A stretch of 64,000 bases of DNA, from assembly GCA_015689645.1 (NCBI GenBank), contig WVSM01000010.1, positions 1 to 64,000 of the forward strand, in the 5' to 3' direction. The notes beneath the pieces are model-generated. The model searched no databases and was not told the origin of the DNA. It saw nothing but the letters and a program-made list of their open reading frames with translations. The position numbers were made by a program, and so were the translations under genes. How positions within the stretch are numbered: position 1 is the first letter of the stretch; every line of letters starts with the position of its first letter. Of this stretch, positions 28,878 through 36,885 are shown piece after piece. The DNA comes from Rhodobacterales bacterium HKCCE4037. Lineage in GTDB: Bacteria; Pseudomonadota; Alphaproteobacteria; Rhodobacterales; Rhodobacteraceae.

Positions 28878-30068
28878 ATGGACCGATCTCCACCGCGCCT
28901 GATCACGCTTGTGGTCCTGACGGCGCTTACCGTTCTGACATTGAACATGTTCCTGCCTGCACTCCCGGCGATGCAGGCGGCCTTTGGCGTGTCCGAAGCG
29001 GTGATCGGGCGGGCGATCTCGGTCTACATGGGGGTCGCGGCGATCCTTCAGCTGATCCTCGGGCCGGTGTCGGACCGGATCGGACGGCGCCCGGTCATCC
29101 TTGGAATGCTGGCGATCTACGTTTTCGCCTCGATCCTGTGCCTGTTGGCAGAGGATATCACGCTGTTCCTCGCGGCACGGACCGCGCAGGCAGTAGCGGT
29201 GGGCGGCGGCATCCTTGCCTCTGCCGTGGTGCGCGACATGTACGACGGGCGCAGCGCGGCGGCGAAACTGTCGCTGATCGCCTCGGCCATGGCCGTGGCC
29301 CCGATGCTGGCCCCGATGGTGGGCGGCGTGCTTGAGCACGCTTTCGGCTGGCGGTCGATTTTCGTGGCCTACACGGGGCTCGGCGCAGGGCTTCTGGCGT
29401 GGTGCTGGTACGACCTTGGCGAAACCAAGGCCAGGACGACCATGGCGGCGCAGGGCGTCAGAAGCCTGCTGACCTCGAAGCTCTACTGGGCCTATGTCGG
29501 CGTGCAGGCCATGGGCGTGGGCGTGTTCTACGTGTTCCTGACCGGCGCGCCATTCGTCATGGCCGAGGCCTTTGGGTTGGGTACCGCGCAGACCGGCCTC
29601 GTGCTGGGGACGACGACGGCGGGTTTCCTTGTCGGGGCCGGGGTCGGTACCCGGCTCGTTCAGCATGTCGACGGATTGCGGCTGATCCTGTTCGGGCGGC
29701 TGGTTCCCGTGATCGGGGTCGGTTTGGCATGCCTCTTTTTCGCGAGCGGTGGCACGGCGTTGTGGCCGCTGATCGGCGCGACCCTGTCCGTTGGGCTTGG
29801 CAACGGTCTTTCGATTCCCAGTGCCGCGGCAGGCGCTCTTTCGGTCCGGCCTGACCTTGCGGGAAGCGCGTCCGGGTTCGGCGGCTCGGTGATGCTGGCC
29901 CTCGGTGCGGTGCTGACTTCTGTCGCGACTCTGATCATCGAAGTATACGCAACGCCTTTGGCGCTGCTGGCACTCATGGCCGCTATTGCGTCAGGGGCCT
30001 TGGTGGCGGCCGTGGCAGCGCGCGCCTGGGCGGGAACGGAGGTTGCGGCCGGAGGTGCCGTTAACTGA
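28878..30068 (+). CDS. Bcr/CflA-type MFS drug efflux transporter
   Basis: The product is 396 aa with twelve predicted membrane helices. Motif A of the drug:H+ antiporters appears as GPVSDRIGRRPVIL after helix 2, and the family segment VRDMYDGRSAAAKLSLI follows helix 4. These place it in the Bcr/CflA group, which exports compounds such as bicyclomycin and sulfonamides in other bacteria. The substrate here is unknown. It is divergent from the ABC-F gene, with 82 bp between the starts. Confidence 0.92.
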   Translation: MDRSPPRLITLVVLTALTVLTLNMFLPALPAMQAAFGVSEAVIGRAISVYMGVAAILQLILGPVSDRIGRRPVILGMLAIYVFASILCLLAEDITLFLAARTAQAVAVGGGILASAVVRDMYDGRSAAAKLSLIASAMAVAPMLAPMVGGVLEHAFGWRSIFVAYTGLGAGLLAWCWYDLGETKARTTMAAQGVRSLLTSKLYWAYVGVQAMGVGVFYVFLTGAPFVMAEAFGLGTAQTGLVLGTTTAGFLVGAGVGTRLVQHVDGLRLILFGRLVPVIGVGLACLFFASGGTALWPLIGATLSVGLGNGLSIPSAAAGALSVRPDLAGSASGFGGSVMLALGAVLTSVATLIIEVYATPLALLALMAAIASGALVAAVAARAWAGTEVAAGGAVN

Positions 30069-30170
30069 ACATGGCGGCATTGGTGCCCCCATGGCATCGA
30101 GGCCTTTTCAAGGCCCGACCGTCATGCTAGCCCGCGCGCGACTTAAACACGCCCGAACGGAGCAAGCAAA

Positions 30171-30593
30171 ATGGCCATCCAGCGCACCTTCTCGATCATC
30201 AAACCCGACGCGACCAAGCGGAACCTCACCGGCGCGATCAACGCCAAGTTCGAGGAAGCTGGCCTGCGCATCGTGGCGCAGAAGCGCATCCACCTGACCA
30301 AGGCACAGGCCGGCGTCTTCTACGAAGTGCACAAGGAACGCCCGTTCTACGACGAACTGTGCGAGTTCATGGCGTCCGAGCCGATCGTGGTGCAGGTCCT
30401 CGAAGGCGAAGACGCCATCGCGAAGAACCGCGAAGTCATGGGCGCCACCAACCCGGCCGAAGCGGCCGAAGGCACGATCCGCAAGGAATTCGCCCTGTCG
30501 ATCGGCGAGAACTCGGTCCACGGCTCCGATGCGCCGGAAACCGCTGCGGTCGAAATCGCGTATTTCTTCTCGGGCCTCGAAATCGTCGGCTGA
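30171..30593 (+). CDS. ndk: Nucleoside diphosphate kinase
   Basis: Ndk equilibrates nucleoside triphosphate pools by transferring the gamma-phosphate through a phosphohistidine. The 140-aa length is standard. The active-site histidine is His117 in ENSVHGSDA, and the N-terminal [10 protein letters not shown] and KRNLTG segments are typical. A purine-rich CGGAGCAAG precedes the ATG. A strong terminator follows at 30618-30645. Confidence 0.98.
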   Translation: MAIQRTFSIIKPDATKRNLTGAINAKFEEAGLRIVAQKRIHLTKAQAGVFYEVHKERPFYDELCEFMASEPIVVQVLEGEDAIAKNREVMGATNPAEAAEGTIRKEFALSIGENSVHGSDAPETAAVEIAYFFSGLEIVG

Positions 30594-30617
30594 AGCCAAC
30601 GACCGTCGATTGCTGAA

Positions 30618-30645
30618 GGGCCGCGCAGATTGTGCGGCCCTTTTT
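30618..30645 (+). terminator. Rho-independent terminator after ndk
   Basis: A 10-bp stem (GGGCCGCGCA pairing with TGTGCGGCCC, one G-U) with loop GAT is followed by TTTTT. It lies 25 bp past the ndk stop. Confidence 0.9.
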
Positions 30646-30656
30646 CGTTGCAGAAG

Positions 30657-30683
30657 CGAAAAGGGCGCCCGCTTGGGGCGCCC
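30657..30683 (-). terminator. Rho-independent terminator after the 105-aa secreted protein gene
   Basis: Read on the minus strand, GGGCGCCC-CAAGC-GGGCGCCC forms an 8-bp stem followed by TTTT. It lies just past the stop at 30715 and backs onto the ndk terminator. Confidence 0.75.
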
Positions 30684-30714
30684 GATCCGGGGAGAGACTT
30701 GGAGAGTACTCGGC

Positions 30715-31032
30715 TCAGTCGTCCGCGGCTTCCAGACGCTCGAAGATCTCGGCGCCGTAGGCGGGCTCGTTGTCATAGACCGTAGCACCGGTCAGACCGC
30801 GCAGGTCTGCGGGCGTATCCGCTGAGCGGTTGAGGATCTCGAACGCGGTGCCCAAGGCGCCGCTGTCAGCCGAAACGCGCTCGCCGGTGCTTTCGGGAAT
30901 GGTCACGATGTCCGAAGCGCTCTCCGCCGAGAGATTGAAGTGCTGGATTGCGGCGACGGTGGCCGCGGATTGGGCGAAGGCCGGTGCGGCAACGGTGGCA
31001 GCGACGGCGGCGATCAGGGCGAACTTTTTCAT
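30715..31032 (-). CDS. Small secreted protein of unknown function (105 aa)
   Basis: The N-terminus MKKFALIAAVAATVAAPAFA is a clean signal peptide with cleavage after AFA (about residue 20). The mature 85 residues are acidic, Ala/Ser rich and cysteine-free, with the segments AAIQHFNLSAESASDIV and GATVYDNEPAYGAEIF; I recognise no family. AAAGGA upstream supports the start. A longer in-frame reading upstream runs through low-GC non-coding DNA and was rejected. The gene has its own terminator, and palindromes lie 160-185 bp upstream, so it is probably a single regulated gene. Confidence 0.8.
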   Translation of the reverse strand: MKKFALIAAVAATVAAPAFAQSAATVAAIQHFNLSAESASDIVTIPESTGERVSADSGALGTAFEILNRSADTPADLRGLTGATVYDNEPAYGAEIFERLEAADD

Positions 31033-31189
31033 TTTCTCTATCCTTTGTAGTGGGTTGGGTCGAACCGCAGTTGGTCGCCCGTGGTTTGGTTGGTTTCGGT
31101 GCGAGCCTTTCTGGCCCGGCGATGAAATGAATATGCGGGGTGTCCTTCTGAGTTTCCATACACGGAAACGAGAGAATTGACGATAATCC

Positions 31190-31216
31190 GTGCGCGTGCG
31201 CACATAATCTAGATTA
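31190..31216. promoter_or_regulatory. Two adjacent palindromes upstream of the 105-aa secreted protein gene
   Basis: GTGCGC-GT-GCGCAC (31190-31203) is followed one base later by the perfect 12-bp palindrome TAATCTAGATTA (31205-31216). An outer pair CACGGA/TCCGTG (31161-31166 and 31187-31192) overlaps the first. They lie about 160-185 bp before the 105-aa gene on the minus strand. An operator role is inferred. Confidence 0.45.
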
Positions 31217-31656
31217 AACCGCACAAAGACCACGGTCGCGTGAACACGGATGCCATCCGCGTGATACTGGACGGGAAAACATGAAACATTCCGCTGTCCT
31301 GACTCGCGGACGCAAAACCGGAAACCACTGCGAAACCGATGCGAACCGCCGCATGCCGCCGATACTTCTGCCCGTTTGTTGGGCACAACGGAAATGCGCG
31401 CTACTTTTCGGGCAATCGGCCTTTCGCAGGTGCAGAAAGAGCGTTTAGCTGAGGTCAGCCGATCGGTACCGGACCATCTCCTCCCTTCCTTGGCCCGGAA
31501 CATCGGCACACTCTTGTGCTGGCGGTTCACGTCCTCGTCTCTCTTCCATCTTCGTGAACCGTCAGCACGTATTTTCCTCCTCCTATCAACAAGTTGCGGA
31601 ACTTGCCCCAATTTCGCCATATTTTTGCACCGTGAGTTGCCGCATTTCCGCCGAAG

Positions 31657-31685
31657 GGTCTCCTCCATAAAAAAAGGAGCAGACC
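31657..31685 (+). promoter_or_regulatory. Hairpin that would sequester the ribosome-binding site of a 32-aa ORF
   Basis: GTCTCCTCC (31658-31666) can pair with GGAGCAGAC (31676-31684) with one C-C mismatch, and G31657 with C31685 extends the stem. The 9-nt loop is ATAAAAAAA. The 3' arm contains the GGAG Shine-Dalgarno of the ATG at 31687. Folding would hide it, as in RNA thermometers or regulated leaders. Confidence 0.5.
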
Positions 31686-31686
31686 A

Positions 31687-31785
31687 ATGCCAACGCACAA
31701 ACCCGCGCCGACACCGGCGAAGGGACAGGCCCCATCAAAGGAACGTCCGACCCCGGTCCGGTTTTCGGATTGGGCTAGTATCTGA
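31687..31785 (+). CDS. Possible small protein (32 aa)
   Basis: The ATG follows AAGGAG with a 7-nt gap, a strong ribosome-binding site, and opens a 32-codon frame ending in TGA. The peptide is Pro/Lys rich (MPTHKPAPTPAKGQ at its start) and ends WASI, with no membrane segment. Nothing is recognised in it. It stands alone about 230 bp before the PLP lyase gene on the same strand and could be a leader or an independent small protein. Evidence is limited to the ribosome-binding site and the hairpin. Confidence 0.35.
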   Translation: MPTHKPAPTPAKGQAPSKERPTPVRFSDWASI

Positions 31786-32017
31786 CTGGAATCTGGCCAT
31801 CGACGGCCATGGATCATCAGGGTGCTTGCGGATGACGATCTGACACCTGCGCGAAGCACTATCGCCGCTCCGGCTGCATTGCCTGAGTGCCAGCGGCGCG
31901 GCAACCACCTGCCGCGGCGCACCGTTTCGACTGCAATCGCAGATAATGTCCACGGTCGCATGTGACCCCTCGCATTAAGACCGCGCATTGCGGGAAGGAA
32001 CGTGCAAGACTGCCTCC

Positions 32018-33046
32018 ATGAACGTGCTGAAGAATACGCCCGCCTTCAGGGACACGATCCACGCTGTCCTGGCCGATATCCCCTTTCCAAGCGACAATGC
32101 GAACCGGCCCGCCGCCATGCTCATGCGGTGCCCCGCAGCGGGCGAGACGCCCTTGAGCGCCTCGGTGGATCTTGCGGATGAATTGGGCCTCGCCGCCGTC
32201 TACCTGAAAGATGAACGCGATCGGATGGGTCTTGGCAGCTTCAAGGCACTCGGCGCGGCCTATGTCATCGCCTGTGATGCCGAGCAAGGTCGCGCGAAGG
32301 GCACGTCTTACTTTTGCGCCAGCGCCGGCAACCATGGCCTGTCGGTGGCCGCAGGGGCGCAGGCTTTCGGCGCGCACGCCGTCATCTACCTTTCGAAGAC
32401 TGTGCCCGAGGCGTTCGCCGTCCGGCTGGAATCTTTCGGGGCCGAGGTGCGTCGGCGGGGCGAGACCTACGAGCAGAGCATGCAGGCCGCGGCTCAGGAT
32501 GCCGATGCCGAGGGCGCTGTTCTGTTGTCCGATTCATCGTGGCCCGGATACCTCGACCGGCCGCACCGGCTGATGGAAGGCTACCTCGTTCTCATGCAGG
32601 AGGCCGTCGCGCAGATGACCGAGGTGCCAACGCACATTTTTCTTCAGGCCGGCGTCGGCGGTCTCGCCTGTGCCGCCGCAACCTATGCGCGAAAGGCGTG
32701 GGGCACCGGACCGGAGATCATCGTGGTGGAGCCGGAGGCCGCGCCCGCACTGAAGGCGTCGATGGAGGCCGGGCAGCCGCTGATCACCGCCGGCCCGGTG
32801 TCGGCAATGGGACGGCTCGATTGCAAGGAGCCATCGCTGATCGCCCTGAAGGGGCTCGCGAGAGACGCGGATATGTTCATGACCATCACCGAGGAAGAGG
32901 GGCAGGCCGCGGCGAATTTGGCGGCGCGCGTCGGCCTGCCATCGACGAATTCCGGAGCGGCCGGGTTGGCAGGGCTCGTTGCCATGGCGCCGCATCTCGA
33001 TGCCGATGCCCGCGTTCTCCTAGTTCTGAGCGAAGGCCCGGAATGA
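32018..33046 (+). CDS. PLP-dependent lyase, diaminopropionate ammonia-lyase-like
   Basis: The product is 342 aa, a fold-type II PLP enzyme. The Schiff-base lysine is Lys76 in GLGSFKALGAAYV, the phosphate-binding substrate loop is ASAGNHGLS (101-109) and the glycine loop is QAGVGGLAC. The RMGLGSFKALGAAY context is closer to diaminopropionate ammonia-lyase than to threonine dehydratase, but the protein is shorter than the usual roughly 400 aa. An alpha,beta-elimination releasing ammonia is likely; the substrate is unknown. The ATG at 32018 lacks a clear Shine-Dalgarno, and an in-frame TTG ten codons upstream is the alternative. It overlaps the M24 gene by 4 bp. Confidence 0.8.
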   Translation: MNVLKNTPAFRDTIHAVLADIPFPSDNANRPAAMLMRCPAAGETPLSASVDLADELGLAAVYLKDERDRMGLGSFKALGAAYVIACDAEQGRAKGTSYFCASAGNHGLSVAAGAQAFGAHAVIYLSKTVPEAFAVRLESFGAEVRRRGETYEQSMQAAAQDADAEGAVLLSDSSWPGYLDRPHRLMEGYLVLMQEAVAQMTEVPTHIFLQAGVGGLACAAATYARKAWGTGPEIIVVEPEAAPALKASMEAGQPLITAGPVSAMGRLDCKEPSLIALKGLARDADMFMTITEEEGQAAANLAARVGLPSTNSGAAGLAGLVAMAPHLDADARVLLVLSEGPE

Positions 33047-34200
33047 GCGCGGCACGGGGATTCCCGGCGATGGAATTCGCCCGACGGTGGCAAGCGGCTC
33101 AGGCCGCGATGGCGCGAGAGGGGTTGGACGCGCTCCTTCTGACCACTGAGGTCGAAATCCGCTATTACACCGGTTTCCTGACCCGGTTCTGGGAAAGCCC
33201 GACCCGGCCGTGGTTCCTGGTCCTGCCTTCATCGGGCGCGCCCATCGCCGTGATCCCGTCCATCGGCGCGCACCTGATGCGTCAGACGCCGATATCAGAC
33301 ATCCGGACCTGGGCCGCGCCAGATTATGCCGATGACGGGATCGGATTGCTGTCCGAGACCTTGCGCGAGGTTGCGCCCAAGGCCGGCCGTATCGGCTTGG
33401 CCAGCCATATCGAAAGCCACGTCCGGATGCCGCGCGCAGGGCTGGCCGCGCTGGACGCGGCGCTCGCAGACCGGACGCTGGTGCCCGACGCGGAAATCAC
33501 GTGGCGTTTGCGCATGATCAAGTCCGATCTGGAGATCGAGAAGATTTCGGATGCCGTCGCCAGCGCGGACCGGGCCTTTGACAGGGTGAGTGAGATCGCT
33601 GGCGCAGGGGTGGCACTGTCCGACGTCTTCCGCCGCTTCCAGATCCTGTGCCTCGAGGAAGGCGCGGATTGGGTGCCGTATCTCGCCGGGGCGGCAGGGC
33701 AGGGTGGCTACCGGGACGTCATCTCTCCGGCGACCGACGACAAGCTCAGGCGCGGCGATGTGCTGATGCTTGACACCGGCGTGATCCGGGACGGGTATTT
33801 CAGCGACTTCGACCGCAATTATTCTGTCGGGCCGCCGACCGATGCGGTGGCTTCGGGCCATGCGCGCCTCGTCGATGCGATCGACGCGGGGCTTGAGGCG
33901 GCGCAGCCGGGCGCGACCTTCGCGGATCTTTTCTATGCGATGGCGCAGATCGTGATGCCGGGCGGCGATCCCTCCGACGCGGGCCGCCTCGGCCATGGCC
34001 TCGGCATGCAACTCACCGAAGGTCCGTCCATCATCCCGTCGGATCACACGCGGCTGGAGCCGGGAATGGTCCTGACGCTGGAGCCGGGCGTGGATATGGG
34101 CGGTGGCCGGATCATGGTGCACGAGGAAGACATCGTGATCCGCGACGATGGGCCTGTTTGTCTGAGCCGCCGGCAGGAACGGGAGATCCGTGTGATATGA
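33043..34200 (+). CDS. M24 family metallohydrolase (Xaa-Pro peptidase / ectoine-hydrolase-like)
   Basis: The product is 385 aa with a creatinase-type N-terminal domain (about 10-150) and a pita-bread catalytic domain. All five expected metal ligands are visible: Asp244 (LDTG), Asp255 (SDFDRNY), His318 (GHGLG), Glu347 (LEPGV) and Glu361/362 (HEED). Family members hydrolyse Xaa-Pro peptides, creatine or cyclic amidines such as ectoine (DoeA/EutD). The neighbouring PLP lyase and EutA-like protein favour a small amino-acid-derived substrate over a peptide, by inference. ATGA overlaps couple it to both neighbours. Confidence 0.85.
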   Translation: MSAARGFPAMEFARRWQAAQAAMAREGLDALLLTTEVEIRYYTGFLTRFWESPTRPWFLVLPSSGAPIAVIPSIGAHLMRQTPISDIRTWAAPDYADDGIGLLSETLREVAPKAGRIGLASHIESHVRMPRAGLAALDAALADRTLVPDAEITWRLRMIKSDLEIEKISDAVASADRAFDRVSEIAGAGVALSDVFRRFQILCLEEGADWVPYLAGAAGQGGYRDVISPATDDKLRRGDVLMLDTGVIRDGYFSDFDRNYSVGPPTDAVASGHARLVDAIDAGLEAAQPGATFADLFYAMAQIVMPGGDPSDAGRLGHGLGMQLTEGPSIIPSDHTRLEPGMVLTLEPGVDMGGGRIMVHEEDIVIRDDGPVCLSRRQEREIRVI

Positions 34201-34940
34201 ACGCGCTGCCGTACGAGGTGAACGCCGAGATGCCGCCCCAGCTTGGCGTTGTCGTGCTGCAATCGGATGAGACCATCGAGCGGGATCTGCGGCACTTGCT
34301 GCCAGCCGGAGCCGAATTGCTGGTCACACGTATCCCGTCCGGCGACACGGTGACGCCCGAGACACTGGCCGCGATGGCGGGGGACCTGTCAGGGGCTGTC
34401 TCGCTTTTTCCGGGCGCGGCGCGTTTCGCGGTTGTCGGATACGGCTGCACCTCCGGCACGGCAGAGATCGGGATAGAACAGGTCGATGCGCTGGTGCGGA
34501 GTGCCTGCCATACGCAGGCTGTCACGCAGCCGGTTTCGGCGCTCGTATCGGCCTGTGCGGCGCTTTCGGTCGGAAAGCTGGGGCTGGTCAGCCCGTACAT
34601 CGCGCCCGTGTCCGAGCGGCTGCGCGGTGTCCTGGCCTCCTCGGGTCTGCGGATCGCCGCTTTCGCCAGTTTCGAGGAAGAGGACGAGGCGCGCGTTGTG
34701 CGCATATCGCAGGCATCGGTCCGCGTCGCGGCCGTTGCGGTGGCGGATCAGGGGCCGTGCGAGGCACTGTTCCTGTCCTGCACCAACCTGCGCACGCTGG
34801 ACGTGGTCGACGAGATCGAAGACGCGACGGGCTTGCCTTGTCTGTCGAGCAACCTCGTTCTCGCCTGGGACATGATGCGACGCGCCGGTCTCCGCCCGCC
34901 GGCATCCGCGCCGGGCGCGCTGATGCGGATCCTGCGCTGA
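34197..34940 (+). CDS. Asp/Glu racemase-superfamily protein, EutA / maleate isomerase-like
   Basis: The product is 247 aa. The two catalytic cysteines of the superfamily are in place: Cys84 in GYGCTSGTAEIG and Cys195 in FLSCTNLRTLD. This combination is typical of the EutA/maleate isomerase/arylmalonate decarboxylase branch. EutA proteins occur in ectoine-utilisation operons, though their reaction is not well defined. Here the gene overlaps the M24 gene by 4 bp and ends a three-gene coupled set, suggesting an isomerisation or racemisation step in the same pathway. Confidence 0.83.
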   Translation: MNALPYEVNAEMPPQLGVVVLQSDETIERDLRHLLPAGAELLVTRIPSGDTVTPETLAAMAGDLSGAVSLFPGAARFAVVGYGCTSGTAEIGIEQVDALVRSACHTQAVTQPVSALVSACAALSVGKLGLVSPYIAPVSERLRGVLASSGLRIAAFASFEEEDEARVVRISQASVRVAAVAVADQGPCEALFLSCTNLRTLDVVDEIEDATGLPCLSSNLVLAWDMMRRAGLRPPASAPGALMRILR

Positions 34941-35008
34941 ACCCCTCTGGTGGACGCACCCGGCCTGCTGATAGAGGCTGAACCGAAAACCAGAAGGGGG
35001 AGGGCCGC

Positions 35009-36043
35009 ATGCGCGCCGCAGTAATCCGCGAATTCAGGGAAGACCTGTCGATCGAGACGGTCGATGATCCGGCGTGCCCGGACAATGGCGTGGTGCTGGA
35101 GGTCGCGGCTTGCGGCGTGTGCCGCTCAGACTATCATGGGTGGGTGGGGGAGCATCCGAAGGTGAGCCTCGGGGCGATCCTCGGCCACGAATATTGCGGC
35201 ACAGTTGTCGAAGCGGGCCCCCAGGCCAAACACAAGGTCGGGGAGCGGTTGATCGCGCCTTTCATCCTTGCCTGCGGCGCCTGTCCGGCCTGCGCAACCG
35301 GGGTGTCCAACACCTGCGCGAACCAGGTCGTGCCGGGGTTCGGCACGCCGGGGGCCTACGCGCAATTCATCGCCGTGCCTTTCGACCATAATCTCGTGAC
35401 GCTGCCCGACAGCATCTCCCCCGCATTGGCCGCGGGGCTCGGCTGCCGCGTGACGACTGCGTGGCATGCGCTGACCGACCGGGCGCAGTTGCGGCCCGGC
35501 GAATGGATCGCTGTGCATGGCACGGGCGGCGTCGGGTTGGCCACGTTGCTATTGGCCCGTTCGTTGGGTGCGCGCGTGGTGGCCGTCGACGTGGTGGAGG
35601 AGAAACTGGATCACGCATTGGCCCATGGGGCAGAGGCGGTCGTGAACGCCGCCAAGGTCGATGCAGCCGAGGCAATCCGCGATATCACAGGCGGCGGTGC
35701 CCATGTCTCCATCGAGGCGCTCGGGATCGGGCCCACGACCAATGCCTCGCTTGATTGCCTGCGGGTTCTGGGCCGTCACGTGCAGATCGGCATGCCGGCT
35801 GGCCACGCGATGATGGAAGTCAACATGGGTGCGATCTATTCCAAGCAACTGTCGGTCTTCGGAACACGGGGCATGCCGGCGTGGAAATATCCCGGCCTGC
35901 TCGACATGATCGAACGGGGAGCGGTGGATATCTCGCCGATGCTGGCCCGCGAAGTGGCGCTGTCCGGGGCCAGCGCCGAGCTGCGGGCGATGCACGGGCC
36001 GACCGCGCCGGGCACCGCCGTCATCACCGATTTCACTCGGTAA
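35009..36043 (+). CDS. Zinc-dependent medium-chain alcohol dehydrogenase
   Basis: The product is 344 aa. Catalytic zinc ligands appear in GVCRSD (Cys38) and GHEYCG (His60, Glu61), and the structural zinc site has four cysteines (Cys89, 92, 95, 103 in CGACPACATGVSNTC). The Rossmann motif is HGTGGVGLATLLLA. It should oxidise an alcohol or reduce an aldehyde with NAD(P). A strong AGGGGGAGG site precedes the ATG. It lies 68 bp after the EutA-like gene and could supply the last step of the same pathway, or be independent. A bidirectional terminator follows. Confidence 0.9.
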   Translation: MRAAVIREFREDLSIETVDDPACPDNGVVLEVAACGVCRSDYHGWVGEHPKVSLGAILGHEYCGTVVEAGPQAKHKVGERLIAPFILACGACPACATGVSNTCANQVVPGFGTPGAYAQFIAVPFDHNLVTLPDSISPALAAGLGCRVTTAWHALTDRAQLRPGEWIAVHGTGGVGLATLLLARSLGARVVAVDVVEEKLDHALAHGAEAVVNAAKVDAAEAIRDITGGGAHVSIEALGIGPTTNASLDCLRVLGRHVQIGMPAGHAMMEVNMGAIYSKQLSVFGTRGMPAWKYPGLLDMIERGAVDISPMLAREVALSGASAELRAMHGPTAPGTAVITDFTR

Positions 36044-36059
36044 ATCGCCAGTCAACGGA

Positions 36060-36089
36060 AAAGCCCGCGATGGTGAGATCGCGGGCTTT
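36060..36089. terminator. Bidirectional terminator between the alcohol dehydrogenase and livF
   Basis: AAAGCCCGCGAT (36060-36071) and ATCGCGGGCTTT (36078-36089) form a perfect 12-bp stem with a 6-nt loop. A-rich and T-rich flanks on each side make it work in both directions between convergent genes. Confidence 0.9.
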
Positions 36090-36115
36090 GTTGTCTCAAC
36101 GCTTGGAACGACGCG

Positions 36116-36871
36116 TCAAATGGCGAGGTATTCTTCGCGCAGTTCCTTGTTGTCGAGCACTTCCTTGGCAGAACCGTCGAAGACGACACTGCCGGTATCG
36201 AGGATCACGGCCCTGTCGGCGAGGTTCAGCGCCGCGACCGCATTCTGTTCCACGATGATGGTCGTGATGCCCTGTTCGCGGATCACGTCGAGCGTCTTGG
36301 CGATTTCCTGAACGATCACGGGGGCAAGCCCCTCGTAGGGTTCGTCCAGGAGCAAGACCTTCACATCCCGGGCCAGCGCGCGGGCGATGGCGAGCATCTG
36401 CTGCTCACCACCCGAGAGCGTCACACCCTCCTGTTTGCGGCGTTCGCCGAGGCGGGGGAACAGCTCGTAAAGCCGATCGAAGGACCAGCCGATAGGCGGG
36501 GCGATCTGCGCCAGCTTGAGGTTTTCCTCGACCGTCAGGCCGGGGATGATCCGTCGATCCTCGGGCACCAGGGCCAGACCATTCGCAGCCGCCTCGTGGC
36601 TTTTCATCTTGTGCAGCGGTTTGTGATCCAGCCAGATTTCCCCGTGCCGGAGTTCAGGGCTGTCGACCCGCGCGAGGGTGCGCAGCGTCGAGGTCTTGCC
36701 CGCCCCGTTGCGCCCGAGAAGGGCAAGGATCTCCCCCTCGTGCACGTTGAACGACACGTTCTGCACGATGTAGCTTTCGTCGTAATAGGCATTCACCTCC
36801 CAGACCGACAGGAACGCCGGGGCATGGGACGAGAAGTTGGTCGAGCGGTCGAATTCGGGCTTTTGGTTCAT
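36116..36871 (-). CDS. livF: Branched-chain amino-acid-type ABC transporter ATPase (LivF-like)
   Basis: The product is 251 aa: Walker A GRNGAGKTS, signature LSGGEQQMLAIARAL, Walker B VLLLDEPYEGLAP. It is the second ATPase of a HAAT-family importer encoded in order binding protein, LivH, LivM, LivG, LivF. About 22 extra residues precede the first strand of the usual domain. The transported solute is not proven; HAAT systems also carry amides, aromatic acids and urea. The gene symbol reflects family, not demonstrated specificity. Confidence 0.92.
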   Translation of the reverse strand: MNQKPEFDRSTNFSSHAPAFLSVWEVNAYYDESYIVQNVSFNVHEGEILALLGRNGAGKTSTLRTLARVDSPELRHGEIWLDHKPLHKMKSHEAAANGLALVPEDRRIIPGLTVEENLKLAQIAPPIGWSFDRLYELFPRLGERRKQEGVTLSGGEQQMLAIARALARDVKVLLLDEPYEGLAPVIVQEIAKTLDVIREQGITTIIVEQNAVAALNLADRAVILDTGSVVFDGSAKEVLDNKELREEYLAI

Positions 36872-36885
36872 GGTTTTTCCCTTCC

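Larger units (their letters stand above)
31033..32017. other. 985-bp stretch almost without genes
   Basis: Between the 105-aa secreted protein and the PLP lyase no ORF of ordinary size is credible. Base composition is lower in GC than the surroundings for much of it. It contains palindromes at 31161-31216 and the possible 32-aa ORF at 31687 with a hairpin over its ribosome-binding site. On the minus strand an AGGAGG-preceded GTG near 31565 opens only a 13-codon frame. The rest shows nothing I can name. Confidence 0.6.

Noticed and set aside
31376-31843. 155-codon frame in the gene-poor stretch
   Set aside because: There is no ribosome-binding site, composition is unlike a protein of this genome, and it crosses the hairpin at 31657.
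31527-31988. 153-codon minus-strand frame in the same stretch
   Set aside because: No Shine-Dalgarno at its start, no domain, and no neighbour supports it.
32018-34940. Reading the PLP lyase, M24 and EutA-like genes as an ectoine operon
   Set aside because: No EutC, DoeB, DoeC or Ueh/Teh transporter is present, and the lyase resembles diaminopropionate ammonia-lyase rather than EutB.
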